This document shows, piece by piece, positions 11,380-22,893 of a stretch of 64,000 bases of DNA. Under the pieces are notes generated by a model. It did no database searches and was not told the DNA's origin. It saw only the letters and a program-made list of their open reading frames with translations. Every line of letters starts with the position of its first letter. Position 1 is the stretch's first letter. The translations under genes and the position numbers were made by a program. The stretch lies in NCBI RefSeq assembly GCF_904849725.1, contig NC_058518.1:330482581-330546580 (forward strand), written 5' to 3'. The stretch is from Hordeum vulgare subsp. vulgare. Its lineage: Eukaryota; Streptophyta; Magnoliopsida; Poales; Poaceae.

Positions 11380-14152
11380 TTCTATCACCTTATGCCTAGC
11401 TAAGGGCGTTAAACAATAGCGTTTGTTGGGAGGCAACCCAATGAATTTATCTTTGCTTTTTTGCTTTCTGTTTTGTTGCATCCACACCATCATAATTCTG
11501 TAATGATTGTGTTTTTTGTGTTTCTTTTTTGTGTTTGAGCCAAGTAAAACCTTTATGACTAGTTTGGTGATGGTTGTTTGATCCTGCTGGAAAAAGACAG
11601 AAACTTTTCGCTCACGAAATTATTTTTCAGTTTTATCCAGAAAGAGATTTTGAGTTGATTCTTTTTGCTGCTGGTTGATATGCCAATTTTCCAAACTGTC
11701 GTAATTATTCAGAATTTGTGAGATACCAGAAGTATATGAAGTATACATATTGCTAAAGACTGGTCTGTTTTCGACAGATTCTGTTTTTGTTGTGTTGATT
11801 GCTTGTTTTGATGAAACTATGGATAGTATAGGGGGGGGGTACTAGCCATGGAAAAGTGAGAATAAAGTAATCTAACACCAATACAAATAGAAATCAAGTT
11901 TGCTACAGTACCTCAAGAGGCGGTAGTTTGTTTTCTTGTGCTAATGATATCACGAGTTTCTGTTTAAGTTTTGTCTTGTGAAGTTTTCATGTTTTGGGTG
12001 ATGTTCTCATGGACGATGAGATAAAGAGTGGAAAGAGCTCAAGCTTGGGGATTCCCAAGGAATCCCAAGCCAAATTCAAGGACACCAAAAGGCCTAAGCT
12101 TGGGGATGCCCCGGGAAGGCATCCCCTCTTTCGTCTTCAATCCATCGGTAACATTACTTGGAGCTATATTTTTATTCACCACATGATATGTGTTTTGCTT
12201 GGAGTGTCTTGTATTGTAGGAGTCTTTTATTTTTGTTGTGTCACAATCATCCTTGCTGCACACCTTTTGAGAGAGACATGCACTCATCGTGAATTTGCTA
12301 GAATACTCTTTGAGCTTCGCTTATATCTTTTGAGTTAGGCAATTTAGCTCACATGTGCTTCACTTATATCTTTTGAGCTAGAAAACTTTGCTCTTGTGCT
12401 TCACTTAGATCTTTTAGAGCACAGCGGTGTCATATTTTGGAGAAATAAGAACTCTCGATCTTCACTTATATCTTTTTGAGAGTGCTCTCTATGAGTAACT
12501 TGGTAGTTGGTTATGCTATGAAAGTAGGCCCAAAGGTGATAGGCACCCCAAAGAGGGTACAATGAAACTTCCATCTTCTTGTTCATTGATTAGAAAGAGA
12601 GTTTGATTCCTCTCAATTAGTTTTGAGACATGGATTTGGTGATATTAAGAGTTATGTTAGTAGGGTGTTGTGAATCTAGAAATACTTGTGTTGAAGTTAG
12701 TGATTCCCGTAACATGCACGTATGGTGAACCCCTATGTTAGGAAGTCGGAGCATAATTGATCTATTGATTGTCATCCTTTTTGTTGCGGTCGGGATCGCG
12801 CGATGGTTAACACCTACCAACCCTTCCCCTAGGAGTATGCGTTTAGCACTTTGTTTCGATTACTAATAAAAACTTTCGCAATAAGTATGTGAGTTCTTCA
12901 TGACTAATGTGAGTCCATGGTATAGATGCACTTTCACCTTCCACCATTGCTAGCCTCTCTAGTGCCGCACAATTTTTGCCGGTGCGCAAACCCACCATAT
13001 GCCTTCCTCAAACAACCACCATACCTACCTACTATGGCATTTTCGTAGCCATTCCGAGATATATTGCCATGCAACTCCCACTGTTCCGTCTCATGACTTG
13101 TGCCATCACTCTCATATTTCCATTGCATGATCGTAAGATACCTAGCAAGTCATACGCCAAGCTAGCTCGCTGCACATCCCGGTACACTACCGGAGGCATT
13201 TCCTATAGAGTCATCATTGTTCTAAGCATTGAGCTGTGAGTAGATAAAAGTGTGATGATCATCATTATTAGAGCATTGTCTCATGTAAGAAAACAAAAAA
13301 GAGAAAAGAGGCCAAAGGTTGTCCACACAAAAAAATGGAAAGAGGCCAAAGAGCCCAAACAAAAAAAAGAGAGAAAAAGAGAGAAGGGACAATGCTACTA
13401 TCTTTTCCACACTTGTGCTTCATAATAGCACCATGTTCTTCATGATTGAGAGTCTCTTGTTTCGTCACCAACATATGCTAGTGGGAATCTTCGTTATATA
13501 ACTTGGCTTGTATATTCCAATGATGGGCTTCCTCAAAGTTGCCCTAGGTATTCGTGAGCAAGCAAGTTGGATGCACACCCACTAGTTCTACTTTTGAGCT
13601 TTCACATACTTATAGCTCTAAGTGCATCCATTGCATGGTAATCCCTACTCTTTCACATTGATATGTATTGATGGGCATCTCCATAGCCCTTTGATACGCC
13701 GAGTAGATGTTACCATCTCCTCCTTTTTGTCTCACAACCTCCACCACACTCTATTCCACCTATAGTGCTATATCCATGGCTCACGCTCATGTATTGCGTG
13801 AGAGTTGAAAAAGGTTTGAGAAAGTAAGAGTGTGAAAACAATTACTTGGCCAATACTGGGGTTGTGCATGATTTAAAAATTAGTTGTGTGGGGATGATGG
13901 AGCATAGCGAGACTATATGATTTTGTAGGGATAACTTTCTTTGGCCTTGTTATTTCGAAAGTTCATGATTACCTTGCTAGTTTGCTTGAAGTATTATTGT
14001 TTTCATGTCAATAGAAAACTATTGTTTTGAATCTTACGGATCTGAACATTCATGTCACATGATAGAAGTTACAAAGGACAAATATGCTAGGTAGCATTCC
14101 ACATCAAAAATTCAGTCTTTATCACTTCCCTACTCGAGGACGAGCATGATTT
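11380..14152 (+). other. Non-coding 3' internal region of the Sabrina-like element
   Basis: No credible ORF; 11380-14152 is AT-rich with a run of nine G at 11831-11839. A small degenerate repeat lies at 12311-12482. Parts reappear on the minus strand in the second Sabrina-like element (for example 13380-13440 against 49250-49310, and 12890-12960 around 49790-49860), which shows that this is a conserved part of the family and not foreign DNA. The end carries 'GAGGACGAGCATGATTTAAGC' type sequence before the PPT. Confidence 0.7.
12311..12482 (+). repeat. Degenerate minisatellite in the Sabrina-like element
   Basis: Four spaced copies of CTTCACTTATATCTTTTGAG (near 12314, 12359, 12401 and 12460), each with small changes and separated by 25-40 bases of related sequence. 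The first reads GCTTCGCTTATATC. Looks like local tandem duplication. Confidence 0.6.
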
Positions 14153-14167
14153 AAGCTTGGGGATGCT
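14153..14167 (+). other. Polypurine tract of the Sabrina-like element
   Basis: AAGCTTGGGGATGCT lies directly before the 3' LTR start TGATACG at 14168. It would prime plus-strand synthesis. The same form appears before the WHAM-like 3' LTR (28283-28296). Confidence 0.7.
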
Positions 14168-14741
14168 TGATACGTCTCCAATGTATCTATAATATTTGAT
14201 GGTTCCATGCTATTATCTTGTCAAACTTTGGATGTTTTGTATGCCTTTTATATATTTTTTGGGACTAACTTATTAACTCAGTGCCAAGTGCCAGTTCCTG
14301 TTTTTTCCATGTTTTCGACCCTTTTCAAAGGAGAATATTAAACGGAGTCCAAACGGAATAAAACTTCCGAAAAGATTTTTTTCGAAACAGAAGATATGCA
14401 CGGGGCGTGAGAACCAAGGCAGAGGCCACCACGGGAGGCCACAAGCCCCCTAGGCACGGCTAGGGGGGCCCGCACCTAGCAGGATTGTGGGCCCCCTGTG
14501 GCTCGTCTGCCCTACTTCTTCCGCCTCTAAATCCCTGAAAAATACAAAACCACGGGAGAGATCCACGAAAATACTTTTCCGCCGCCGCAAGCTTCTGTCT
14601 CTGCAAGATCCCATCTGGGGCACGTTCTGGTGCCCTGCCGGAGGGGGGATTCGGATACGGAGGGCTTCTTCATCAACACCATTGCCTCTCCGATGATGCG
14701 TGAGTAGTTCACCATAGACCTTCGGGTCCATAGCTAGTAGC

Positions 14742-16413
14742 TGATACGTCTCCATCGTATCTACTTTTCCAAACTCTTTTGCCCTTGTTTTGGACTCTAA
14801 CTTGCATGATTTGAATGGAACTAACCCGGACTGACGCTGTTTTCAACAGAATTGCCATGGTGCTATTTTTGTGCAGAAATGAAAGTTCTCGGAACGTCCT
14901 AAAAATTTACGAAGAATTATTCTGGAAAATATGAAAAATACCTGCGCAAAGATCCACCAGAGGGGGTGGGCCAGTGGGCCACAAGCCCTGTTGCCGCGGC
15001 CACCCCCTGGCCGCGACAACCAAGCTTGTGGGGCCCACGTGGCTCTGCCGCCCCCAATCTCAGCTCTGTAAATTCACTTTCGCCCAGAAAAAATCAAAAG
15101 AGAAGATTTCATCGCGTTTGCGATATGGAGGCGCCGCCACATCCTGTTCCTCATCTGGAGGACAGATCTGGAGTCCGTTTTGGGTTTCGGAGAAGGGAAA
15201 TCATCGCCATCGTGATCATCAACCTTTTTCCCTCTCCAATTCCATGAAGCTCTTCATCGTTCATGAGTAATCTATTCATAGGCTCGCTGGGCGGTGATGA
15301 GTAGGATGAGATCTATCATGTAATCGAGTTAGTTTTGACGGGGATTGATCCGTAGTATCCACTATGTTCTGAGATTGATGTTGCTCCTACTTTTCCATGC
15401 TTAATGCTTGTCACTAGGGCCCGAGTGCCATGATTTCAGATCTGAAATTATTATGTTGTCACCAATATATGTGTGTTTTAGATCCGATCTTGCAAGTTGT
15501 AGTTACCTACTTTGTGTTATGACCCGGCAACCCCGGAGTGACAATAACCGGAACCACTCCCGGCGATGACCATAGTTTGAGGAGTTCATGTGTTCACCAA
15601 GTGCTAATGCGTTGTTCCGGTTCTTTATTAAAAGGAGAACCTTAATATCCTGTAGTATCCTTTTGGACCCCGCTGCCACGGGAGGGATGGACAATAGACG
15701 TCATGCAAGTTCTTTTCCCTAAGCACGTATGACGACACACGGAATGCATGCCTACATCACATTGACGAACGGGAGCTAGCCACATATCTCTCCGTGTTAT
15801 AACTGTTGCATGATGAATATCATCCAAACAAATCACTGACCCATTGCCTACGAATTTGTCCTACTGTTGTTGCTACTGTTACTTGCTTTGCTCTGCTGCT
15901 GTTACTACTTTTGCTAGTTGCTCCTGCTGTTAATCGCTAATGTTGCTACTTGCTACTGCTGTCACTACTCCTGTTCCTTGCCACTGCTATTACTCGTTAC
16001 ACTGCTGCTACCTGCTACAATTTTGAGTCGCTGGTCGTTGATGGGAACAGACAATTTCCATCAACGGGCAACTTCTGGCGCAATTGATACGACAGTTAGG
16101 AATAGTCTGCCGTCAACAGATCGTTTCTGACACCGTTGTTATCATACTAATTTTCTGCTGACTCTTTGCTTGCAGATACTAATCTTTCAGGTGTGGTTGA
16201 ATCTGACACATTCAGCTGCTAATACTTGAGAGTATCCTCTCACCTCCTATAGGCGTATTAACAAATTGGGTCGAATACTCTACCCTCGAAAACTGCTGCG
16301 ATCCCACGCGCTGGTGGGCCGTCAACAACATTCTTCTAGTTTCGTAGCCGGGGAGTGCTAGCAGCCTTCTTCTGGTGCCGTTGCAGGGGAAGTTCTGTTG
16401 TCACACGGAGTCA
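14742..16413 (+). mobile_element. WHAM-like LTR insertion with unusual 3' part
   Basis: Begins TGATACGTCTCCATCG at 14742, ends GGAGTCA at 16413, with exact TSD GTAGC (14737-14741 and 16414-16418). The first ~1.25 kb matches the WHAM-like LTRs at 21413 and 29906 (TTGGACTCTAACTTGCATG.., then the CTGCTACTGTTACT-rich stretch at 15855-16020). Three segments near its end resemble primer-binding/leader sequence: TTCTGGCGCAATTG (16073), TTTCTGACACCGTTG (16124) and TTCTGGTGCCGTTGC (16370). A normal WHAM-like LTR would end near 16324 (..GGGCCGTCA). I read it as a solo LTR of a variant or chimeric LTR. Confidence 0.75.
15855..16020 (+). repeat. CTG/CTA-rich microsatellite-like stretch in WHAM-like LTR
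   Basis: Irregular repeats of units like TGTTGCTACTGTTACT. The same kind of stretch occurs in the LTR copies at 22556-22660 and 30920-31000 with different lengths, so it is a variable part of the LTR. Confidence 0.6.
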
Positions 16414-17340
16414 GTAGCTAGATGGCTTCTTCTCCCTCTTGGATCTTCAATACAAAGTACTCCATGATCTTCATGGAGATTTATCCGATGTAATCTTCTT
16501 TTGCGGTGTGTTTGTCAAGATCGGATGAATTGTGGATTTATGATCAGATTATCTATGAATCTTATTTGAGTTTCTTCTGATCTCTCTTATGCATGATTTC
16601 ATATCCGTGTAATTCTCTTCGACTTGTGGGTTTTGTTTGGCCAACTTGATCTATGATTCTTGCAATGGGAGAAGTGCTTGGTTTTGGGTTCATGCCGTGC
16701 GGTGACCTCACCCAGTGACAGAAGGGGTAGCGAGGCACGCATCGTGTTGTTGCCATCAAGGGTAAACAAGATGGGGTTTATATCTATTGCATGAATTTAT
16801 CCCTCTACATCATGTCATCTTGCTTAAGGCATTACTCTGTTCGTCATGAACTCAATACACTAGATGCATGCTGGATAGTAATAGATGCAGACAATATCGG
16901 TCTACTTGTCTCGGATGTGATGCCTATATGTATGATCATTGCCTTAGATATCGTCATGACTTTGCGTGGTTCTATCAATTGCTCGACAATAATTTGTCCA
17001 CCCACCATAATATTTGCTATCTTGAGAGAAGCCTGTAGTGAACACTATGGCCCCCGGGTCTACGTCACATCATATTTTCAGCCTTACACTTCTACTTTGT
17101 TGCACTTTCCACCTTCAGATCTCACCTTGCAATCAATCGTGAAGGGATTGACAACCCCTTTGTAGCGTTGGGTGCAAGCTCGTTTGTGTTTGCGCAGGTA
17201 CTCTGGACACTTGGTTTGATTCTCCTACTAGATTGATACCTTGGTTCTCAAAACCGAGGGAAATACTTACTGCTACTGTGCTGCATCACCCTTTCCTCTT
17301 CAAGGGAAAAACCAACGCAAGCTCAAGAGGTAGCATAGAC

Positions 17341-17682
17341 TCAACATTCACATACAACGGGTGCAAAATAGTTGAACACGCGGAAAACTCAGGTTAAACT
17401 TGATGAGCCTAGCATGTACAGACATGGCCTCGGAACACACGAGACTGAAAGGTCGAGCATGAATCACATAGTAGATATGATCAACATGGAGATGTTCACC
17501 ACTGAAACTATACTCAACCCACGTGATGATCGGACTTGAGTTAGTGAATTTGGATCATGCGACACTTCTATAACTAGAGGGATGTCTATTTGAGTGGGAG
17601 TTTATAAGTAATATGATTAGCTAAACTCAATTGTCTTCAACATAGTCTAAGTAATCTTTGCAAAATTTTATGTTGTAGATCA
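17341..17682 (+). other. Angela-1 untranslated leader, second part
   Basis: Continues the leader from 7547 after the Sabrina-like insertion (17336-17340 is the TSD copy). It runs to the gag start at 17683 and holds no ORF. The minus-strand counterpart in Angela-2 is at about 55950-56290. Confidence 0.8.
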
Positions 17683-18792
17683 ATGGCTCGTGTAGTAGCA
17701 ACCCTGAATTTCAACACGTTCCTAGAGAAAGCTAAGATGAAAGATGATGGTAGCAACTTTGTAGACTGGGCTCAAAGTCTGAGGCTTATCCTTCAAGCTG
17801 GGCAAAATAATTATATCCTTGATGCAGCGCTAGGACATGAACCACCCGCTACGTCTAACCAAGATGTTTTGAATGCTTGGCAAGCTCGTAAGGATGACTA
17901 CTCATTAGTTCAATGTGCAGTTTTGAATGGCTTAGAACCGGGACTTCAACAATGTTTTGAACGTCTTGGAGCATATGAGATGTTCCAGGAGTTGAAGTTT
18001 ATCTTTCTGAAGAATGCCCGGCTCGAGAGGTATGAGACCTCTGATAAATTTTATGCTTGCAAAATGAAGGTGAATTCGTTTGTCAGTGAACATGTGCTCA
18101 AAATGTCTGGGTACTCAAACCATCTAGCTGAGCTGGAGATCGCTCTCCCGCAAGAATCTATCACTAACAGAATTCTATAATCACTGCCACCTAGCTACAA
18201 GAGCTTCGTGTTGAACTATAACATGCATGGGATGAATAAGTCACCCGGCGAGTTATTTGCGATGTTGAAAGTTGTTGAGTCAGAAATCGAGAAAGAACAT
18301 CAAGTGTTGATGGTCAACAAGACCACTAGTTTCAAGAAGAACGACAAATGCAAGAAGGGTAACTCCAAGAAGAGTGGCAAAACTGTTGCCCCTCTGACGA
18401 AGAAACCCAAGGCTAGGCCTAGGCCAGAAACTTAGTGCTATTATTGCAAGGGGACTGGTCACTCGAAGCACAACTGCCCCAAGTATCTGACCGATAAGAA
18501 GGCGGCCAACGCCAAACAAGGTATATGTGATATACATGTTATTGATGTGTACCTCACCAACTCTCGTAGTAGTGCCTAGGTATTTGATATCAGTTCTGTT
18601 TCTCACATTTGCAACTCGAAACAGGAACTGCGGAATAAATGAAGGCTGGCAAAGGATGAAGTGACGATGCGCGTGGGAAATGGTTCCAAGGTTGATGCGA
18701 TCGCCGTCGACACGGTCTCACTTTAGTTACCATCGGGATTAGTTATGAACTTAAATAATTGTTATTTAGTGCATGCGTTAAGCATTAACATT
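17683..18792 (+). pseudogene. Angela-1 gag and start of protease, degenerate
   Basis: Copia gag with the family start MARVVATLNFNTFLEK; Angela-2 starts MANVNLNFNAFLEK. The first open stretch is 165 residues, then TAA at 18178-18180. The frame continues with ..SLPPSYKSFVLNYN and a Lys-rich linker to a TAG at 18433-18435. Right after it a zinc knuckle CYYCKGTGHSKHNC (18436-18476) keeps all CCHC ligands. The protease region follows (about 18570-18610), but its D-T-G motif reads D-I-S and a TAG stands just before it. Further stops lie near 18640 and 18725. The reading frame is cut at 18792 by a minus-strand solo LTR and resumes at 20280. Confidence 0.88.
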
Positions 18793-20274
18793 TGATGACC
18801 CACAAGTGTAGGGGATCTATCATAGCCTTTTTGATAAGTAAGAGTGTCGAACCCAACGAGGAGCAGAAGGTACTGACAAGCGATTTTGAGCAAGGAATAA
18901 CTGCAAGCACTGAAAGGAAATAAATGCAGGGAAAGTAAATGGTGCCGAGGTGTAGCAAGTGGCCCAATCCTATTGAACACAAAGGATAAGCCGGGGACTA
19001 AACTTGTAAAGACTAAGGCGTTCCTGAGGACACACGGGAGAGATAGTCAAGTGCTTTCGCCATATTCCGTCTAGTACTATGTTTTGTGTTGATAAGTTTT
19101 ATGCGGGTGGATCTTTGCTAGTGCACCTTCTAGGCTAAGACAAGTACACTCTTATGATTAAACCCCTTGAAACCATCCACAAATACAAGAGAGAAATTAA
19201 GCCAAAGCCTAACCATATCAATAAACTTTAGGATCCAACACTCCCTCGTGCAAAAGCATGTGAAGTGGGGTTCAGGTTTCTGTCACTCTGGCAACCCACC
19301 ATAAGCATTTATTATGCATGATGCATTCCCTTAGGTCCTTCAAAAGGCGAAGTGTTATGTAGTTAACGTTCACATAACACCACTAGAAGAATAACATCAC
19401 AACTTAAATATCAATCAACACATATTACTTCAACGTCATATGACTACTATCAACTAGACTTCTCCCATGTCCTCAAGAACTAAAGGAATTACTCACAAGA
19501 CATAAAAGAGATCATCATCACAGGGGATGAAAATATGATGAACAATCTGGTCATAACAATAATTCTCCAAAAAATCTCAATAGCATTCACCACAAAATAG
19601 TAATCAACACCAGTAGAGTAAAGGGGATGAATAGTGCAAGGTACAACTCCGATTGCAATGGTAAAGTGAGATGGGGGTGAAGATGGAGATGGTGCTGGTG
19701 ATGAAGATGATGGTGATGATGATCTCGATGATGCACGTGACGATGGTGATGACAATGAGGATGATATCCCCCTCCGGGAGGAGTTCTCCCCGGCGGAATC
19801 TGCCCGCCAGAAAGGTCTTTTCTTCTCTGTAGGTTTCCGCCGCGGAGCGGCGGTGGAAATCTGGAAACTCTTCGCTCCTCGGGATATTTAGGTCACGAGG
19901 GTCATATAGGCCAAAGGGGGGCACCAGAGGTGGAAATCACCGCCCAGGCGGCCACCTGGAGCGGCCTAGGAGGGACCCGCGCCACCAGGGCGCCTGGGTG
20001 CCTGGTGGCCCCCCTCGAGCCCTTATTCAGCGTGTCTTCATGATTTGTTCGGAAACTTCTTCCTCGTAAATTCAGCTATGTTGGAGATGTTCTGATATGG
20101 CAACTCTTCATGCTCTTTGCTCTGCTGAATCCTGCGTCTGCTGTGTCAGGACCGGAAAGTTGTAAACTGTGTAAAATAAGCCAAAACACAATAAGAACAA
20201 CATCATATTATGAAATATATCAATGAATAGAGACAAATTATGATACAAAATAGTGATGCATTTTGGACGTATCA
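18793..20274 (-). mobile_element. Solo LTR of an Athila-like gypsy element, minus strand
   Basis: 1482 bases with exact TSD ACATT (18788-18792 and 20275-20279). Read on the minus strand it starts TGATACGTCCAAAATGC and ends CACTTGTGGGTCATCA, similar to the ends of WHAM-like LTRs. There is no internal sequence, so it is a solo LTR left by LTR-LTR recombination. A GATGATGG-rich stretch lies at about 19676-19765. Its second half (19785-20274) is repeated at 28304-28794. Confidence 0.88.
19676..19768 (+). repeat. GATGAT-rich microsatellite
   Basis: Irregular (GATGRTGGTGAT) repeats inside the minus-strand solo LTR. Translated ORFs over it (Ser-rich on the minus strand) are artefacts of the repeat. 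Confidence 0.6.
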
Positions 20275-21412
20275 ACATTTTATCTGGATCTTGTTTATTG
20301 CGAGACGGTTACTCATTTAAGTCTGAGAATAATGGTTATTCTATTTATATGAGTAATATCTTTTATGGTCATGCATCCAATGTGAGGGGTTTGTTCATAT
20401 TGAATCTCGATTGTGATGACACTCATATCCATAACATTGTGACCAAAAGATGTAGAGTTAACAATGATAACGCCACTTTCTTGTGGCACTGCCGCTTAGG
20501 TCATATTGGTGTTAAGCGCATGAATAAACTCCATGTTGATGGACTTTTGAAGTCACTTTAGTTTGAATCACTTGACACATGCGAACCATGCCTCATGGGC
20601 ATGATGACTAAGACTGCGTTCTCTAGAACAATGGAGCGTGCATTATTGTGACTTATTGGAGATCATATATACTGATGTGTGCGGACCAATGAGCATAGAG
20701 GCGCGCGGTGGATAACGTTATTTTCTCACCTTCACTAACGATTTGAGTAGGTATGGCTATATCTACTTGATGAAACACAAGTCTGAAACGTTCGAAAAGT
20801 TGAAGCAATTTCAGAGTGAAGTTGAAAATCATCGTAGCAAGAAGATCAAGTTCCTACGATCTGATCGAGGAGGAGAGTATCTGAGTTACGAGTTTGGTGC
20901 TCACTTAAGACAATGTGGAATTGTTTCACAGTTGACATTGCCTGGAACACCACACCGTAATGGTGTGTCCGAACATCGTAATCGTACTTTGTTAGATATG
21001 GTGGGATCTATGATGTCTCTTACCGATTTGCAATTATCGCTTTGGAGCTATGCATTAGAGACAACTGCATCACTTTAAATAGGGCACCATCAAAATCTAT
21101 TGAGACGACACCAGATAAGCTATGGTATGGCAAAAAGCCAAAGTTGTTGTTTCTTAAAGTTTGGGGATGCGATGCTTATGTCAAAAAGGTTCAACCAGAA
21201 AAGCTGGAACCCAAAGCGGAAAAGAGTGTCTTCATAGGTTACCCAAAAGACACAGTTGGGTATACCTTCTATCTTAGATCCGAGGGAAAAGTGTTTGTAG
21301 CTAGGAACAGAGCTTTTCTTGAGAAAGAGTTTCTCTCAAAAGAATTGAGTGGGAGGAAGATAGAACTTGATGAGGTGACAGAACCTATACTTCAACAAGA
21401 TGGTGGCGCAGG
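20275..21412 (+). pseudogene. Angela-1 integrase region, copy 1
   Basis: Continues Angela-1 protease/integrase after the solo LTR. The GAG-pre-integrase zinc region is visible (LWHCRLGHIGVKRMNKLH, then C-E-P-C near 20583). The integrase core part is open from 20743 (LMKHKSETF..; RSDRGGEYLS; NGVSEHRNRTLLDM), and the C-terminal part (FIGYPKDTVGYTFYLRSEGK) follows to the WHAM insertion. Lesions: TAG at 20559-20561, a TGA in 'TTGTGACTT' near 20647 with a nearby frame change, TAA near 20713, and a one-base deletion near 21070. Bases 21408-21412 (GCAGG) are the left TSD of the WHAM-like element. Copy 2 is at 28795-29905. Confidence 0.88.
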
Positions 21413-22823
21413 TGATACGTCTTCGTTGTATCTACATTTCCAAACTCTTTTGCTCTTGTTTTGGACTATAATTTGCATGTTTTGAATGGAACTAAGCCAG
21501 ACTGACGCTGTTTTCAGCAGAATTGCCATGGTGTTGTTTTTGCGCATAAATAAAAGTTCTCGGAATGACTTGGAAATTTACGAGGTTTTTTTGTGGAATA
21601 TATAAAAAGTACTGGCGCAAGAATCAACCGGAGGAGTGGAGCGAGGAGCCCACAAGCCCACAAGGCGCGCCCCCAGGCCGCGCCTAGCAGGCTTCTGGGG
21701 CCCATGGAGCTCCACCGCCTCCAACTCTAGCTCTATTTAGTCCCTTCCGTCCGGAAAAAATTCAAGGAGAAGAGTTCATCGCGTTTTACGATACGGAGGC
21801 TCCGCCACCACCTATTCTTCCTCTGGAGGGCATATCTGGAGTCCGTTGTGGAATCCGGAGAGGGGAGATCGTCGCCATCATCATCACCAACCTTCCTTCA
21901 TCGCCAATTCCATGATGCTCTTCATCGTTCGTGAGTAATCTCATCATAGGCTTGCTGGACGGTGATGGGTTGGATGGGATCTATCATGTAATCGAGTTAG
22001 TTTTGATGGGGATTGATCCCTAGTATCCACTATGTTCTAAGATTGATGTTGCTACTACTTTGCCATGCTTAATGCTTGTCAGTAGGGCCCGAGTGCCATG
22101 ATTTCAGATCTGAACCTATTATGTTCTCGTCAATATATGTGTGTTCTTGATCCTATCTTGCAAGTTGTAGTCACCTACTATGTGTTATGACCCGGCAACC
22201 CCGGAGTGACAATAGCCGGAACCACTCCCGGAGATGACCATAGTATGAGGAGTTCATGTATTCACTAAGCGCTAATGCTTTGTTCCGGTTCTCTATTGAA
22301 AGGAGAACCTTAATATCCCGTAGTTTTCATTAGGACCCCGCTGCCACGGGAGGAATGGACAATACATGTCATACAAGTTCTTTTCCCTAATCACGTATGA
22401 GTAAATACAGAATACATGCCTACATTACATTGACGAACTGGAGCTAGTTACATATCTATCCATGTTATAACTGTTGCATGATGAATGTCATCCGGCATAA
22501 TTATCCATCACCGATGCAATGCCTACGAGTTTTTCCTACTGGTCCTGGCTATGTTACTTTGCTGCTGCTACTATTACTGCTACTGCTATCACTGCTGCTA
22601 CTGTTACTGCTACGGCTGTTACCGCTGCTACTGTTGCTATCACACTACTTTGCTACTGATACTTTGCTGCAGATACTAAGTCTTTCAGGTGTGGTTGAAT
22701 TGACAACTCAACTGCTAATACTCGAGAATATTCTTTGGCTTCCCCTTGTGTCGAATCAACAAATTTTTGTTGAATACTCTACCCTCGAAAATTGTTGCGA
22801 TCCCCTATACTTGTGGGTTATCA
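21413..22823 (+). repeat. 5' LTR of the WHAM-like element
   Basis: 1411 bases, TGATACGTCTTCG..GGGTTATCA. It matches the solo LTR at 29906-31152 except for a stretch of about 160 bases missing there. It contains a CTGCTACTGTTACTG repeat (about 22556-22660). Confidence 0.88.
22556..22665 (+). repeat. CTGCTACTGTTACTG repeat in WHAM-like LTR
   Basis: Irregular trinucleotide-derived repeat; in one frame it reads as a run of leucines, which is not a protein. Length differs between the LTR copies. Confidence 0.65.
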
Positions 22824-22834
22824 AGACTATTTTC

Positions 22835-22851
22835 TGGTACCGTTGCCGGGT
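22835..22851 (+). other. Primer binding site of the WHAM-like element
   Basis: TGGTACCGTTGCCGGGT, 11 bases after the LTR end, close to the Athila-type TGGCGCCGTTGCCGGGG. Confidence 0.7.
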
Positions 22852-22893
22852 AGGCATAGCTCTATTCTCTGAGTCACTTGGGATTTATGTCTA

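Larger units (their letters stand above)
7548..17335 (+). mobile_element. Sabrina-like (Athila-type gypsy) element, gag-protease only
   Basis: Complete element with exact TSD TAGAC (7543-7547 and 17336-17340). 5' LTR 7548-9058 (1511 bases), PBS at 9070, gag and aspartic protease 9331-11379, a long non-coding 3' region, PPT at about 14153-14167, and 3' LTR 14168-17335. The 3' LTR is interrupted by another LTR insertion at 14742-16413. No RT, RNase H or integrase is present between protease and PPT, so the element could only move with enzymes from another element. The name Sabrina rests on the LTR start (TGATACGTCTCCAACG) and PBS type as I remember them. Confidence 0.9.
14168..17335 (+). repeat. 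3' LTR of the Sabrina-like element, interrupted
   Basis: LTR parts 14168-14741 and 16414-17335 match the 5' LTR; without the insert and one TSD copy the length is about 1491 bases. The TATA site has changed to TCTAAAT. The LTR ends AGAGGTAGCA at 17335, followed by TSD TAGAC. Confidence 0.9.

Noticed and set aside
19489..19924. Ser- and Ile-rich minus-strand ORFs
   Set aside because: They are translations of a GATGAT-rich microsatellite and flanking LTR sequence.
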